A stretch of 64,000 nt of DNA from an uncultured Pseudomonadales bacterium (GCA_943787425.1 CALSMJ010000005.1:310001-374000); one strand, 5' to 3'; positions 18,834 through 28,657 are shown, numbered from the stretch's first letter. Numbers and translations: made by a program. The notes: generated by a model from the letters alone, not told the origin.

Positions 18834-20909
18834 CTAGTCAGTTACGGCTTGGTAGACTCGAACATAGTCGATCAACATACGCTGCGGTAAACGCGTCGAT
18901 TGATCGGGCGAACCGGGCCAGTCGCCGCCCACCGCGACATTGAAAATTAAGAAAAAGGCCTTTCGAAACGCAGCAAGGTTGGCATTATCGGTGATCTCGA
19001 ACTTTAAGTAACTGACGCCATCAACAAACCATTCCAACTGCGTTTCCTGCCAAACCAAACTGAACACATGGTATTGCGCGTGATAGTTTTCGCCACCGCT
19101 CAGCTTCTTACCACCAGCACCGGTATTTGGATATTGGGCCTTGTTACCCTCGTTCTGCCAATGTACGGTGCCGTAAACCCGATCATCTTCTTGTCCTAAT
19201 AACTCCATAATGTCGATCTCACCGCTTTGGGGCCAACCCACTTCTGGAAAATTCGCCCCGAGCATCCAAAGCGCAGGCCAAATACCCTGACCCGTTGGCA
19301 AGGCGGCGCGAATATCGACTCGACCGTAGGTAAATTCAAACTTATCCTGAGTCGTTACTCGAGCCGAGGTGTAATCACGACCGGCAAACGCTTCTTCTCG
19401 CGCCTCAATAACGAGCAAGCCTTCGCGCAGATAGGCATTTTCGGCGCGGTAGAATTGCAGCTCATTATTACCCCCACCGTTACCATTAACCTCGTAATTC
19501 CAATATTGCGTGTCGAGCGTCGCAGCCTCGAACTCATCGGACCACGCAAGCGCATACCCGGCATAGGCGGCAGGTGCTTCAAAGCCTGCAATGGGGTTTG
19601 GGTTCACCCAGTTGGCGCCTGGCGGATCGAGCTGATTGACCGCATCCCCCGGGCCATCAATGTTTGCCCGCCATCGGACATTGTCCAACTGAAAAACGGT
19701 ACTGGTGAATTCGGCCGCCCAAATTACGATCCCAGTATCGATTGCGCGCAATTCGAGCCCCCGTGAGACCAGGTCATCAATTTCAACCGCGTAACTCACC
19801 CAAACACCCATCGAGGCATCGGCTAGGACGATATCATTCGACGTACAGGGGTAAACGCAATCGACCTTCATGACCATGCTGGGGTCCCCTGAGATGATTT
19901 TGACATCAAATTCCAGGGTGCCGCGACCATAGGCGCTGAGATCAACCGGGCCCGCAGGGCCGGTCTTTAAATACAAACCTGCGAGTTTCCCTGCCCCTGA
20001 GTGACTGACCTGCAGCACCCATCCGCGATCAAGATCCCGCGCAAGCTGCCAACTCATGTTTGGACAATCTGCACCACCGTCGTTTTCACAAGAGTTGTAA
20101 TCAATCCCTGCGTCGAACGCACCGATCACCTCGAAGGGCGCAGCCAACAGATCCAGCGGACTCGTCGCCTCGGGTGAGGCGGCAAGCACGGTGATCGAGG
20201 CGCGCTCGGCGGCCACGATTACCGTTCGAGTCCTGAACGCCAAATTACCGGCACTATCAGTCACTTCATAACGCACGATGTACTGGCCTGGCGCAGCCCC
20301 TTTTATGGCGTCTAACCCGGTCACTGTCATCTGGTTGGTTAAAGCGCCGTCTTCTTGATCAAGGACGGTTGCTCCGGCATCGAAGTAGTCTTCACCTTCA
20401 ACGACGGTAATCAAGGCATCACCAATCAATGCGATCACCGGTGGCTGATCCTCGTCGCTATCGAGAATCCCATCGCCGTCGGTGTCCATCAGGGTTTGTA
20501 ACTGCCCAACCACCGTCAAACTGGTGCGACGCTCGGCCAAGGCGCCCACAGCACCATCGATCAGGGCATTGCCCGCAAAACCAAATAAATGCCTCAAAAT
20601 CAGCAAGCCGTCGGTCAGCGGCCGAACCTCGCCATCACCATCAATATCCATCGCGGATCGATTGTGCGCAAGGTACGCATCGATCGCACTTGCCTCAACG
20701 CGCTTTGAATTTTCACCCAGCGCGCCGTCGGTTAATGCATTGCCCGAAAACCCAAATAAATGTCGAAGAATGAGCAAGCCATCTGTGAGCGGCGCAACCT
20801 CACCATTGTCATCAACATCAAGCGTGAACACGCCTGCCGCATCATTCGCCGCCACTGGATTCATCCAGACCAGGGCACCACAAAGGACCAGCTTCAAAAT
20901 GTGTTTCAT
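18834..20909 (-). CDS. Secreted GH16 beta-glucanase (laminarinase-like) with two calcium-loop repeats
   Basis: 691 residues from the Met at 20909, which begins a signal peptide MKHILKLVLCGALVWMNPVA; an in-frame Met 13 codons earlier lacks that property. Domains in order: two dockerin-like EF-hand repeats (DxDxxGEVxPLTDGLLILRHLFGF) at about residues 26-110, a short DTDGDGILDSDED calcium loop, a DUF5011/HYR-type immunoglobulin-like domain (about 155-235), a galactose-binding-like beta-sandwich (about 250-415), and a GH16 domain (about 440-690) with the nucleophile/acid motif E564-I-D-I-M-E569. GH16 enzymes with this motif cut beta-1,3 or 1,3-1,4 glucans such as algal laminarin. The PLTDGLLILRHLFGF repeats probably bind calcium and may anchor or assemble the enzyme outside the cell. 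Confidence 0.88.
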   Translation of the reverse strand: MKHILKLVLCGALVWMNPVAANDAAGVFTLDVDDNGEVAPLTDGLLILRHLFGFSGNALTDGALGENSKRVEASAIDAYLAHNRSAMDIDGDGEVRPLTDGLLILRHLFGFAGNALIDGAVGALAERRTSLTVVGQLQTLMDTDGDGILDSDEDQPPVIALIGDALITVVEGEDYFDAGATVLDQEDGALTNQMTVTGLDAIKGAAPGQYIVRYEVTDSAGNLAFRTRTVIVAAERASITVLAASPEATSPLDLLAAPFEVIGAFDAGIDYNSCENDGGADCPNMSWQLARDLDRGWVLQVSHSGAGKLAGLYLKTGPAGPVDLSAYGRGTLEFDVKIISGDPSMVMKVDCVYPCTSNDIVLADASMGVWVSYAVEIDDLVSRGLELRAIDTGIVIWAAEFTSTVFQLDNVRWRANIDGPGDAVNQLDPPGANWVNPNPIAGFEAPAAYAGYALAWSDEFEAATLDTQYWNYEVNGNGGGNNELQFYRAENAYLREGLLVIEAREEAFAGRDYTSARVTTQDKFEFTYGRVDIRAALPTGQGIWPALWMLGANFPEVGWPQSGEIDIMELLGQEDDRVYGTVHWQNEGNKAQYPNTGAGGKKLSGGENYHAQYHVFSLVWQETQLEWFVDGVSYLKFEITDNANLAAFRKAFFLIFNVAVGGDWPGSPDQSTRLPQRMLIDYVRVYQAVTD

Positions 20910-20944
20910 CGAAACCCCGTTCAACACCAAAAATACCGCTTCAA

Positions 20945-20958
20945 GCACAGCGCTGTGC
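20945..20958. promoter_or_regulatory. 14 bp perfect palindrome upstream of the GH16 gene
   Basis: GCACAGCGCTGTGC reads the same on both strands and lies 36 bp upstream of the proposed GH16 start codon, where an operator or the core of a promoter could be. No regulator gene is adjacent. A chance palindrome is possible. Confidence 0.3.
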
Positions 20959-20990
20959 AGGCCTGAATAGACCGAGCGCTGCGTTATTGA

Positions 20991-21022
20991 GTTAGTTTGT
21001 TATCTCGTTAGTTCGTTACTTG
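20991..21022. repeat. Two imperfect copies of a 16 bp unit, upstream of the GH16 gene
   Basis: GTTAGTTTGTTATCTC at 20991-21006 is followed directly by GTTAGTTCGTTACTTG. The rest of the gap 20910-21239 between the GH16 and alpha/beta hydrolase genes shows only the palindrome at 20945 and no coding frame I would support. Confidence 0.6.
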
Positions 21023-21239
21023 CTCTGCTGCAACGCGTTCAACAGCGACAGCCTCGCTCAGACCCGAGTCTCGCAGACGGGCCGCACCTCAGAAAGCCTC
21101 ATACGACAAGAGGGGGCTTGCATGCGTTGAGTCTCAAACGCAATGCCGTTTTGCATTGCCTTAGGCAACCACGATTGAAAAACAACGGTGCGTTTGGACC
21201 GCGCTTAGGCCATAACTGCGGCGACCCCTAATGCTTCCT

Positions 21240-22247
21240 TCATTGGATAAGCGCGTCTTGTTGCGCATTGGTTTTAAGAGTTTTGAGGAACTGGCGAACA
21301 TCTTGGGCAGTTCTATCCGGCACTTCTTCCATCGGCGCATGACCCACGTTGTCGTAGATAACCAATTTGCTATGTGGGATGTTCGCTTGAAATTGATTCG
21401 CTGTCGCAACGGGAATTACGCTGTCCTCTCGACCCCACAGAATCAAGGTTGGCTGCGTCAAGACCGAGAGATCTTCTGCCGGATTCGCCGAGCCCCGCCA
21501 TGAGTTAACGCGTCCTAAAATGGCATCACGCGTGCCCGCTCGCAGCGCCAATTCGTAATAGCGCATGATCAGGGCATCCGTGACCACGGGCGAGTCATTG
21601 TAGGCCGATTTGGCGCCTTGAACCGCAAGATAATAAGGATCAATCCGGGACGCGATTGCTCGAAACCAGGACTGCCTGAGCAACTTAAAAACCAGCGGTG
21701 ATGCCTGTTCGGGCGTTGCATCGCGTCGCGCTTGAGACCAGGCGGCAGGACCTGTCGCATTGACCAATATCAATGCTAAGACCGACTCGGGATGCTCAAG
21801 TGCGTAGCGCCACGACACGCCGCCGCCCATTGAATTACCGCCCAACACGAACGCGTTGAGGTTAAGGTGTGAGGTAATGGCCTGCACAACCTGCAACTGA
21901 GCCGCACTGCTGTAATCCCCGCTGGGCACAGCACCGGTTAAGCCATGCGCCGGTAAATCAAGCGTTACAATTCGATACGTCTCGCCTAAGCGTTCTACCC
22001 AAGGCGCCCAAGTATGCAGCGAGGCCATGCTGCCATGAACCAGAACAATCGGCAGACCTGTAGGATGACCCTCATCTCTGAAATGGATCCGCGCGCCATC
22101 GGCTAGGGTTAAAAATTGAGAAGAGGGACTGGTGTATTTTGCATCCACCACCGCCGCCGGAAGGTCGCCCTGATATAGCAAAATACCAAGCGACAATAAC
22201 ATCAACAGAACCAGCGTAACGCCTAGGCCAACCCTTCGTTTTATCAT
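21240..22247 (-). CDS. Alpha/beta hydrolase, membrane-anchored or exported
   Basis: 335 residues. An N-terminal membrane segment (VGLGVTLVLLMLLSLGILLY, residues 6-25) is followed by the hydrolase core. Landmarks are the oxyanion HGSMASLHTW, the nucleophile elbow G-N-S-M-G-G, an acid in LWGREDSVIP and a catalytic His in NVGHAPMEE. The type is common among esterases and C-C hydrolases, and the substrate cannot be assigned. No signal cleavage site is obvious, so a periplasm-facing anchor is the simplest reading. The flanking gap 22248-22615 holds nothing I can recognise. Confidence 0.85.
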   Translation of the reverse strand: MIKRRVGLGVTLVLLMLLSLGILLYQGDLPAAVVDAKYTSPSSQFLTLADGARIHFRDEGHPTGLPIVLVHGSMASLHTWAPWVERLGETYRIVTLDLPAHGLTGAVPSGDYSSAAQLQVVQAITSHLNLNAFVLGGNSMGGGVSWRYALEHPESVLALILVNATGPAAWSQARRDATPEQASPLVFKLLRQSWFRAIASRIDPYYLAVQGAKSAYNDSPVVTDALIMRYYELALRAGTRDAILGRVNSWRGSANPAEDLSVLTQPTLILWGREDSVIPVATANQFQANIPHSKLVIYDNVGHAPMEEVPDRTAQDVRQFLKTLKTNAQQDALIQ

Positions 22248-22615
22248 CGGAGCACGTCCTCTTTATTTTTTCGCTCATCAGATGATGGCAATGCAAGCCT
22301 AAGCCCATTCTCGCACACCAAAGTCGCCTGCCGTCCTAAGGTTTTGGAATTCGGCCATCAGGGCGTTTGACGCATGACTCGACAACGGCACCAGAACCTG
22401 ACGACCGATACGAAATCTTTGACGCACCCGATCTTAAAATGCGCCGAGTTAAACCAGCCTCGGTCATGCGCAAGAGGCCCCCATCAGGTCGATGCGTGAT
22501 CTTGGCTGGATTTTGACAGGTCCTGACGAAACGAAGCGCCAGCGCCGAGGGTTAAAGCCGCAGGCCGCGCCGCGACCGATCTTGACGCCGACTTCGGCAC
22601 GCTGCTCTGCAACGC

Positions 22616-23818
22616 CTAGGCCGAAAAGCGTTTAATGATCTGCTTACCCAAAGCCATCATATGCACCTGATCCGGACCATCGGCCTGACGACACCAGCGA
22701 GCGTAATTAAAGGCTTCGGCCATCGGATAATCGGCCGTTAAACCGCCGGCGCCGTGAATCTGCATACAACGGTCGATGACGGTTTGCGCCATTAGGGGCA
22801 CCGTGATTTTCGCCGCAGCAATATAATCCCGAGCATCCTTGGCGCCCAGTTCATCCACCCGCCGTGCTGTTTTCAAGGTCAGCAGTCTTGCTTGCTCGAT
22901 TTCACTAAACGACTTCGCTAAATCCTCCAAAACCGATTGATGATCCGCGAGCATTCGGCCAAAAGTCTCCCGCCGCGTGACGCGCTGGCAAGCCAATTCC
23001 AATGCCCGCTGCGCGCATCCAATCAGACGCATGCAGTGATGAATGCGGCCCGGCCCAAGTCGGCCTTGGGAGATTTCAAACCCTCGGCCCTCACCGAGCA
23101 GGATGTTTTCTTTGGGCACTCGAACATTCTCAAATAACAGTTCGGCATGACCCAAGGGCGCATCATCATAACCGAGTGTTGTTAGTGGTCTAATCACAGT
23201 CAGCCCAGGCGTGTCTTTGGGCACAAGTATTTGGCTTTGTTGAAGATGCCGGTTGGCGTTATCTGGGTCAGACTTGCCCATGACGATTAAGATCTTGGTA
23301 CGCTCATAAGGCGCATTGGTGATAAACCACTTGCGTCCGTTAATGACGTAGTCTTCGCCATCGCGTTCGATTCGCGTTCGAACATTCGTGGCATCACTTG
23401 ACGCGACATCAGGCTCGGTCATGGCATAAGACGATCGAATCTCACCATCCAAGAGCGGCTTCAGCCACTGCTCTTTTTGGGCTTCAGTGCCATACTTCAA
23501 GAACACTTCCATATTGCCGGTATCCGGCGCGTTGCAATTAAATACCTCAGGTGACCAAAGCACGCGGCCCATAATTTCGGCGAGCGGACTATACTGCTCG
23601 TTCGTCAAGCCGCCATGATCCGCCGGCATCCAAAGGTTCCATAACCCCGCGGCTTTGGCGAGCGCCTTAAGCTCTTCCATTAAGGGCACGGTTGAGAAAC
23701 GATCTGCGAGCCCATTGAGTTGATCATGATAGCGCTGCTCGTTCGGATAAATATGCTGATCCATAAAAGTTAGTAAACGGGCTTGAATATCGGCAAGGTC
23801 TTGTTCGGTGACGGTCAT
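22616..23818 (-). CDS. Acyl-CoA dehydrogenase
   Basis: 400 residues from MTVTEQDLADIQ; an in-frame Met four codons earlier is less likely. FAD/substrate motifs are YAMTEPDVASSDATN and VINGRKWFITNA in the middle domain. The C-terminal helical domain carries RLIGCAQRALELACQRV, ETFGRMLADHQSV and QIHGAGGLTADYPMAEAFNYAR. The layout is closest to the longer-chain or branched acyl-CoA dehydrogenases of environmental bacteria. It performs the first beta-oxidation step on a CoA thioester, passing electrons to ETF. The nearest acyl-CoA synthetase in the window (3.6-5.2 kb) is broken. Confidence 0.92.
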   Translation of the reverse strand: MTVTEQDLADIQARLLTFMDQHIYPNEQRYHDQLNGLADRFSTVPLMEELKALAKAAGLWNLWMPADHGGLTNEQYSPLAEIMGRVLWSPEVFNCNAPDTGNMEVFLKYGTEAQKEQWLKPLLDGEIRSSYAMTEPDVASSDATNVRTRIERDGEDYVINGRKWFITNAPYERTKILIVMGKSDPDNANRHLQQSQILVPKDTPGLTVIRPLTTLGYDDAPLGHAELLFENVRVPKENILLGEGRGFEISQGRLGPGRIHHCMRLIGCAQRALELACQRVTRRETFGRMLADHQSVLEDLAKSFSEIEQARLLTLKTARRVDELGAKDARDYIAAAKITVPLMAQTVIDRCMQIHGAGGLTADYPMAEAFNYARWCRQADGPDQVHMMALGKQIIKRFSA

Positions 23819-24569
23819 ACAGCTTCCCAAAAAAAATTCCCGCCCAGTGTAGGACTAATTAGCGTCAGACACTATAGCCGCCGCGAGGAACCTTGCGTGT
23901 CACGCATGATCACGATCTGCCGAATCCGTACCCGCTGGGATTTTTGCTTCTAACTTGAGACAACCCTCTAAAACGCAACGCTCAGATCCCCATAAAACCG
24001 GATCATCGCCAAAATTTTCTGGCGGTAACGGCGCCTCTTACACAGCCTAAAATAGGCGGACCTTAGGCCCCGATCGTTTTCCAATTTGAACCACGACTCG
24101 ATATGACGGTTATCATGGCCTGGATAAAACAACGCTGATCAACATCGCTGACAGATCGGGATTATCCCGTTCGTTGGTCTGCCACTTTATGGTTTAAACA
24201 CAAAGCATCACGAACGCGGAAATTGGGTAAGGGGGCTGATTTTACACCCCGAAAATCCGCCGCGACCTCGTCACAACCTGAAAGGGCAATATTGTACAAG
24301 CCGGCGAGTTATCACGCGCCGGGGATCGAGTCCGACCACAAAACCCTTTTAAAAGGAAACATTACTTGGGCAGCAAGATTTGAACCATCATCTTTACGAC
24401 CCGCGTCGCGAGGCAACATCAATATTGAGCTCATTTACCCCACCAAAAAGTACCCCCTGAACTGTTTGGTGCATTCATACCTTCGCGCGAGCGCAGGCGG
24501 TGCGGTCTCTTCCAGACCCGCTTTCAACTAAAGCCCATTAGCCCGATTTCTTTGCCGTTACTTCAGGTT
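23819..24569. other. 750 bp gap with no supported gene
   Basis: A 102-codon plus-strand open frame (24223-24531) has no recognisable domain, signal or good ribosome site, and I do not call it. AACGCGGAAATTGG at 24213-24226 is repeated exactly at the 3' end of tRNA-Pro (27844-27857), and GATTTGAACC at 24377-24386 matches a tRNA T-arm on the minus strand, but no cloverleaf can be drawn. Confidence 0.4.
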
Positions 24570-25010
24570 TTAGAGCGCGACGCCATTGCGATCAACTTCT
24601 GCATCACGCTTATCGCGACGTCGGCTCGAAACATACCGGTGATAGGTGCGCCACCCATTCTCTGTTTTAACCAGTTTGTCGTAGTAGCTGCCAGTTGACG
24701 TTAATCCCTTGCCAATTAATGCAACGATGCGAAAACGCAGCTCGACGCCATGTTCATCCGAATCGGCGTAAATATTCGTCATCATATGCGTGCGGGGGTG
24801 CGCAGCCTCTGATTCCATAAAGGCCTTAATGTCGTCGAGCCCACTGCAAATCCGAGAGCCCACACCAGTTAGATCAAACACGGCGTCCTGAGTGAATACA
24901 GCGTCGAGTCTCGTCCAATCGCGATCATCGATCGCATCCCCATATCGACCAGGAAGCTCGTGAATCTCAACCCGATCAGCAATTGTCAGCGGGTACGGTA
25001 CAACCATCAT
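24570..25010 (-). CDS. NTF2-like / SnoaL-like domain protein
   Basis: 146 residues. The segment LPGRYGDAIDDRDWTRLDAVFTQDAVFDLTG is the usual N-terminal helix pair of the SnoaL_4/ring-hydroxylating-dioxygenase-small-subunit-like fold, followed by HMMTNIYADSDEHGVELRFR and a C-terminal strand ENGWRTYHRYVSSRRR. Members include lactone isomerases, dehydratases and proteins of unknown role. Such genes often accompany TonB receptors, P450s and SDRs in lipid or steroid degradation regions of marine bacteria. Here it lies just downstream of the broken TonB receptor, separated from it by a terminator. Confidence 0.75.
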   Translation of the reverse strand: MMVVPYPLTIADRVEIHELPGRYGDAIDDRDWTRLDAVFTQDAVFDLTGVGSRICSGLDDIKAFMESEAAHPRTHMMTNIYADSDEHGVELRFRIVALIGKGLTSTGSYYDKLVKTENGWRTYHRYVSSRRRDKRDAEVDRNGVAL

Positions 25011-25126
25011 ATTAAGCTCACTCAGCAGGGTTAAAATATGAGAATTCAGAGTGTGTATTTATCAACCGGTACCGTCAACCGCCCTCGGCATGACGCCGGA
25101 CCTGAGTGCGCAATTAAGATCAAAAA

Positions 25127-25150
25127 AAAGGGCGCTTTTTAGCGCCCTTT
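25127..25150 (-). terminator. Rho-independent terminator after the TonB receptor gene
   Basis: AAAGGGCGCT at 25127-25136, a TTTT loop and AGCGCCCTTT at 25141-25150 form a perfect 10 bp stem. On the minus strand the stem is followed by a run of eight T (A run at 25122-25129 on the plus strand). It lies 25 bp past the receptor's stop. Confidence 0.9.
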
Positions 25151-25174
25151 CCCGGTGGTCTCGACCGAAAGTGT

Positions 25175-27511
25175 TTAAAAGGAGGCTGAGACGGTGACAC
25201 CGTATGTTGCAGGCTCGTTCCACCAACCGCGGGAGGTCAAACCACCGATGGTCGCCCATCGCTCCTCTCGTTGATCGGTAATATTACGGCCCCAGAGTGA
25301 CACCCCGTAGTTATTGATGTTGTAAGAGATCGTTGCGTTGACATTTGAGATGCTATCAAGTGATCCCAAAGGGTTATTTGAAGAGTTCGTCTCCATATCC
25401 GAACGGTGCCGATATGAAATCCTAGCTTTCAAATCACCGTTACCAACCTGAGCAGTATAGGACGTGGTCAGGCCGAAGGTGTTCTTGGGCGTGTTGCGGG
25501 GCACAAGAGCAGAATTATCGGTAATGATATTATCGCCAGTTGAGGTCGGCAAAGTAGTCTGCGTACTCTGAGTCTAAGTAACCATAGGTGGCCATGACGT
25601 TCCAAGCTTGTGTCACCTGATACATCACCTCAAGTTCCAAGCCCGTCATTTCAAGCGAAGAGGCATTCCGCACAACCGTTGCAACGTTTGACAGATCGAC
25701 TGGAATCAAAATCGATTCCTGCTTATCGTCATAGTCTGATCTAAAGATCGCACCATTGAAGATCATGCGCCCGTCTTGCAAGGTGGTTTTCCAACCAAAT
25801 TCATAATTCTTAACGTATTCTGGCTCGTAAGACGGATCAATCAGATAGTTGGCTTGACGAGCAAAGAAGCCGCCACTCTTAAAGCCTTCGCTGTAAGAAG
25901 CATAGAACATCGCATCGTCTGAGGGCTGATATCTTAAACCCAGCTTTGGCGTTGTTTCGGTCCATTTTGCCTTGGCTTCGAAAGGGTTATAAGATTCCGG
26001 GCCAGGGCTCGCCTCGCAGCGGGTAATATCCCGGAGCCGATGCGCCGCCGACGAAATCTTTTTCCTCTTCGGTCCAACGGAAACCAGCCGTCAGGGTCCA
26101 GTTATCGGCGAAGCGCCAGTCTGCTGAGAAAAAGACTGCAGTCGATGTTGTCAGCTGATTCTGTCCGTTGTTACCAGCGACATCACTCTCCCAAGGGAAC
26201 ACGTCAGCATACCCTTCAACACCCTGCCTACCAGGAGCCCAAGACTGGATTACCTATGCGCGATAATTGGTAAAAGAGGTCATAGACGTCCCAACGCTGC
26301 TCAAAGTCAGCTTCCCAATCATAAAAGCCTGCGATGAATTGAACCGTGTCTGAGAATTGCGAGGTGACTCGAAATTCGTGGCTGGTTTGCTCCCAATCGT
26401 TGAAAAAATTCATGCTAAGCAGGTGAGCCGGTGCACCGTCGAAATCTTGCATATTCTGCTCATCCATATCTCGATTTGAGTAGATATAGGTGTAAAGGAA
26501 AGCTTCAGTGTTGAAATTGGCAGTCACAATGGTCGTTTCGTAATCGTTATTACTGAAGTTGGTGCCGTCGGATTCAGTCGTGTCAGGGACCATCATTGGC
26601 GGTCGCTTCACAGCCATTAGCTGAGTCTAATACGCCGCCTGCTCCGTCGGGAATAAAATTCAGTAAACAAGCGAGTTCAGAAGCTTGTTTCGATTCGTGT
26701 AAACACCTTGTTCACTGGTGTCCTCCATAATCTCGTGATGGACCTTCAAGTCAAAAGCATCGTTTGGTTCCCAAAGGACGGTAAAACCATAATTGGTTTT
26801 ATCATCGCCGCCGACGTCGCGGTTAGCGTTGTGCTACGAACATGTCCGTCGTGCTGGATACTCGCACCAAATAGTTTGAGACCAAGCCTGTCCTCAATGA
26901 GAGGGATTTGAGCGACGGCTTTTAAGTCTTGTCGGCCAAAGCTTCCACCGGTGATGCTTAGATCAGCGCCCATCTCGTTGAGCGATACCGGGCTTCGAAT
27001 GACGTTCAGAATACCGCCCGTGGTGTTCTTGCCGAAAAGCGTACCCTGTGGGCCACGTAGAACCTCAATACGCTCGATGTCGAAATTGTCAAGCAGCACG
27101 CCACTTGATGTGCCAAGGAACATACCGTCCATGACAACCCCAATTGATGGCTCAAAGCTCTTATCGCTTTCGAGCGACGCGACACCTCGAATGGTAATTG
27201 CAGCGCCGCTGGCAATACCCTGGTGTCCTGTTGATGAAAAGGTTGGGCGCAAACGCTTGGATATCCTCAAGACGGCGCACGCTGCCTTCACGCAGCTGAC
27301 CGGTGATGGCGGTCACAGCCAGGGGCGTGTCCTGAATGGACTCCTCTATCTTTCGCGCGGTTACGATAACTTCTTCTAACACTAACGCGCCTTCACTGGC
27401 ATACAGAGGCGCGCCACTCAAAAACGCCGCACTGCTCGATAGCACACCGATCAATCCTGCGCGGCCTAAAGCCCCCGCATTCAATCCCCTTACCTTTTTT
27501 AGAAAACCCAT
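25175..27511 (-). pseudogene. TonB-dependent outer-membrane receptor, broken by about seven single-base indels
   Basis: The N-terminal piece has a signal peptide and the TonB box region LEEVIVTARK. The plug pieces include ITIRGVAS and IERIEVLRGPQGTLFGKNTTGGILN. The barrel pieces end ATYGVTVSASF with the terminal Phe of outer-membrane barrels. Frame changes lie near 27218, 26828, 26668, 26590, 26230, 26010 and 25537. At each a one-base change restores a continuous protein of about 775 residues; for example, dropping one T near 27218 joins FINRTPG to IASGAAITIRG. No large deletion is seen. The plug style is that of receptors common in marine gammaproteobacteria for lipids, sterols or carbohydrates. 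It is either a recently inactivated gene or a badly sequenced one. Confidence 0.88.
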
Positions 27512-27551
27512 AGTTATCCCCTGTTTTTGATCCCTGTAACTTGCCTTTTTA

Positions 27552-27582
27552 AGTTAAAACAGTCAAGCCTGTTTTTTTAACT
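27552..27582 (-). promoter_or_regulatory. Inverted repeat upstream of the TonB receptor
   Basis: AGTTAAAACAG and CTGTTTTTTTAACT face each other across TCAAGC, with a one-base bulge, 41-71 bp upstream of the receptor start. It could be an operator or a leader hairpin. Nothing else is recognisable in the 27512-27854 gap. Confidence 0.3.
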
Positions 27583-27854
27583 AATTGAAGCATACTTTCG
27601 ACATTTATCGTCCAATAAGACGGTCCTTACCGCTACGCTGCGCTGTCATCGCTGGTCGCAATGTCTAAACGCTGCAACCCCCAAAATCGCTAATCAGCCC
27701 AACGATACCCTGTTTAAAAACAGTCGCATCCGATCAAAATTATTAACCCAGGCGCCTGAGATCACGACAATTTTGCAGGCAGGATTCGATCAAGGCAGCG
27801 ATCGTTGACTTATCAAGCATCAGCTACCACCACCTTAAACATTAACGCGGAAAT

Positions 27855-27931
27855 TGGTCGGGACGGCAGGATTTGAACCTACGACCACCACACCCCCAGT
27901 GTGGTGCGCTACCAGACTGCGCTACGCCCCG
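27855..27931 (-). tRNA. tRNA-Pro (anticodon GGG)
   Basis: 77 nt with encoded CCA. The acceptor stem is CGGGGCG with CGTCCCG (one G-U pair), the anticodon stem CCACA/TGTGG encloses loop CTGGGGG with anticodon GGG, and the T-arm contains GGTTCAAATCC. It follows the merR-like gene on the same strand, the usual position of this tRNA after ihfA-merR in gammaproteobacteria. Confidence 0.95.
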
Positions 27932-28017
27932 TTTCGAAAGCGGCATTCTAACAGCATCGATTGCACGTTTCTAACGACAATTGCTGAATCGAGAACATTA
28001 CTTATAAATAACTTGGG

Positions 28018-28374
28018 TTATTGCTTGATGACCTTTAAAAGGTCTTCTAACTCGGCAATCATCTGCTTGACCAATTGCTTTGATTGGCTCTTGTCTTCTT
28101 TTTGCTCCGCGCCCGATAAACGCTGGCGAGCACCCGTTATTGTAAACCCTTGGTCGTACAGCAGCGCTCTAATCTGACGAATCATCAACACATCTTGACG
28201 CTGATAATAACGGCGATTGCCCCGACGCTTAACCGGTGACAGTTGCGGGAACTCTTGCTCCCAATACCTTAAAACATGCGGCTTTACCGCGCACAAAAGG
28301 CTGACTTCACCAATCGTGAAGTAGCGTTTTCCTGGTATGACCGGAAGATCAGAAGTCGCTGTCTGGTCCTGCAT
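28018..28374 (-). CDS. MerR family transcriptional regulator next to ihfA
   Basis: 118 residues. A MerR winged helix-turn-helix spans about residues 17-85 ([30 protein letters not shown] then [15 protein letters not shown]), followed by a helical tail. No effector cysteines are present, so it is not a metal sensor. This small MerR-like gene sits downstream of ihfA in many gammaproteobacteria and its targets are not established. Its start overlaps the end of ihfA by 26 bp, so it is translated from the same message. Confidence 0.9.
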   Translation of the reverse strand: MQDQTATSDLPVIPGKRYFTIGEVSLLCAVKPHVLRYWEQEFPQLSPVKRRGNRRYYQRQDVLMIRQIRALLYDQGFTITGARQRLSGAEQKEDKSQSKQLVKQMIAELEDLLKVIKQ

Positions 28375-28657
28375 AGGTTTCTACTCGAGCCTTTAGCTTC
28401 TGGCCAGGTTTAAAGGTAACGACGCGGCGCGCCGAAATCGGAATATCTTGCCCGGTTTTAGGGTTACGGCCCGGCCGGGAACTCTTATCGCGCAAGTCAA
28501 AGTTGCCAAACCCGGAAATTTTGACTTGTTCATTGGCTTCAAGCGACAACCGAATTTCTTCAAAAAATGCTTCAACAATTTCTTTGGCTTCGCGCTTGTT
28601 AAGCCCCAACTCTTCAAACAGTTGTTCAGCCATTTCTGCTTTGGTTAACGCACTCAT
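28349..28657 (-). CDS. ihfA: Integration host factor alpha subunit
   Basis: 102 residues, the usual length. [35 protein letters not shown] is the HU/IHF N-terminal helical pair, and the DNA-bending arm is [35 protein letters not shown] with the intercalating Pro in the RNPKTG turn. It pairs with IhfB (41885-42184) to bend DNA sharply in recombination, replication and transcription. It lies downstream of pheT, as in the classic pheST-himA order. Confidence 0.95.
   Translation of the reverse strand: MSALTKAEMAEQLFEELGLNKREAKEIVEAFFEEIRLSLEANEQVKISGFGNFDLRDKSSRPGRNPKTGQDIPISARRVVTFKPGQKLKARVETYAGPDSDF

Noticed and set aside
24367-24400. tRNA-like T-arm sequence (GATTTGAACC on the plus strand)
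   Set aside because: Flanking bases do not form a T-stem, anticodon or acceptor stem. At most a fragment.
24223-24531. 102-codon plus-strand frame in the acyl-CoA dehydrogenase / NTF2-like gap
   Set aside because: No ribosome site, no signal or domain, and an irregular composition. Not supported as a gene.
25175-27511. Programmed frameshifting in the TonB receptor
   Set aside because: Seven breaks of mixed direction cannot be all recoded; damage or sequence error is simpler.
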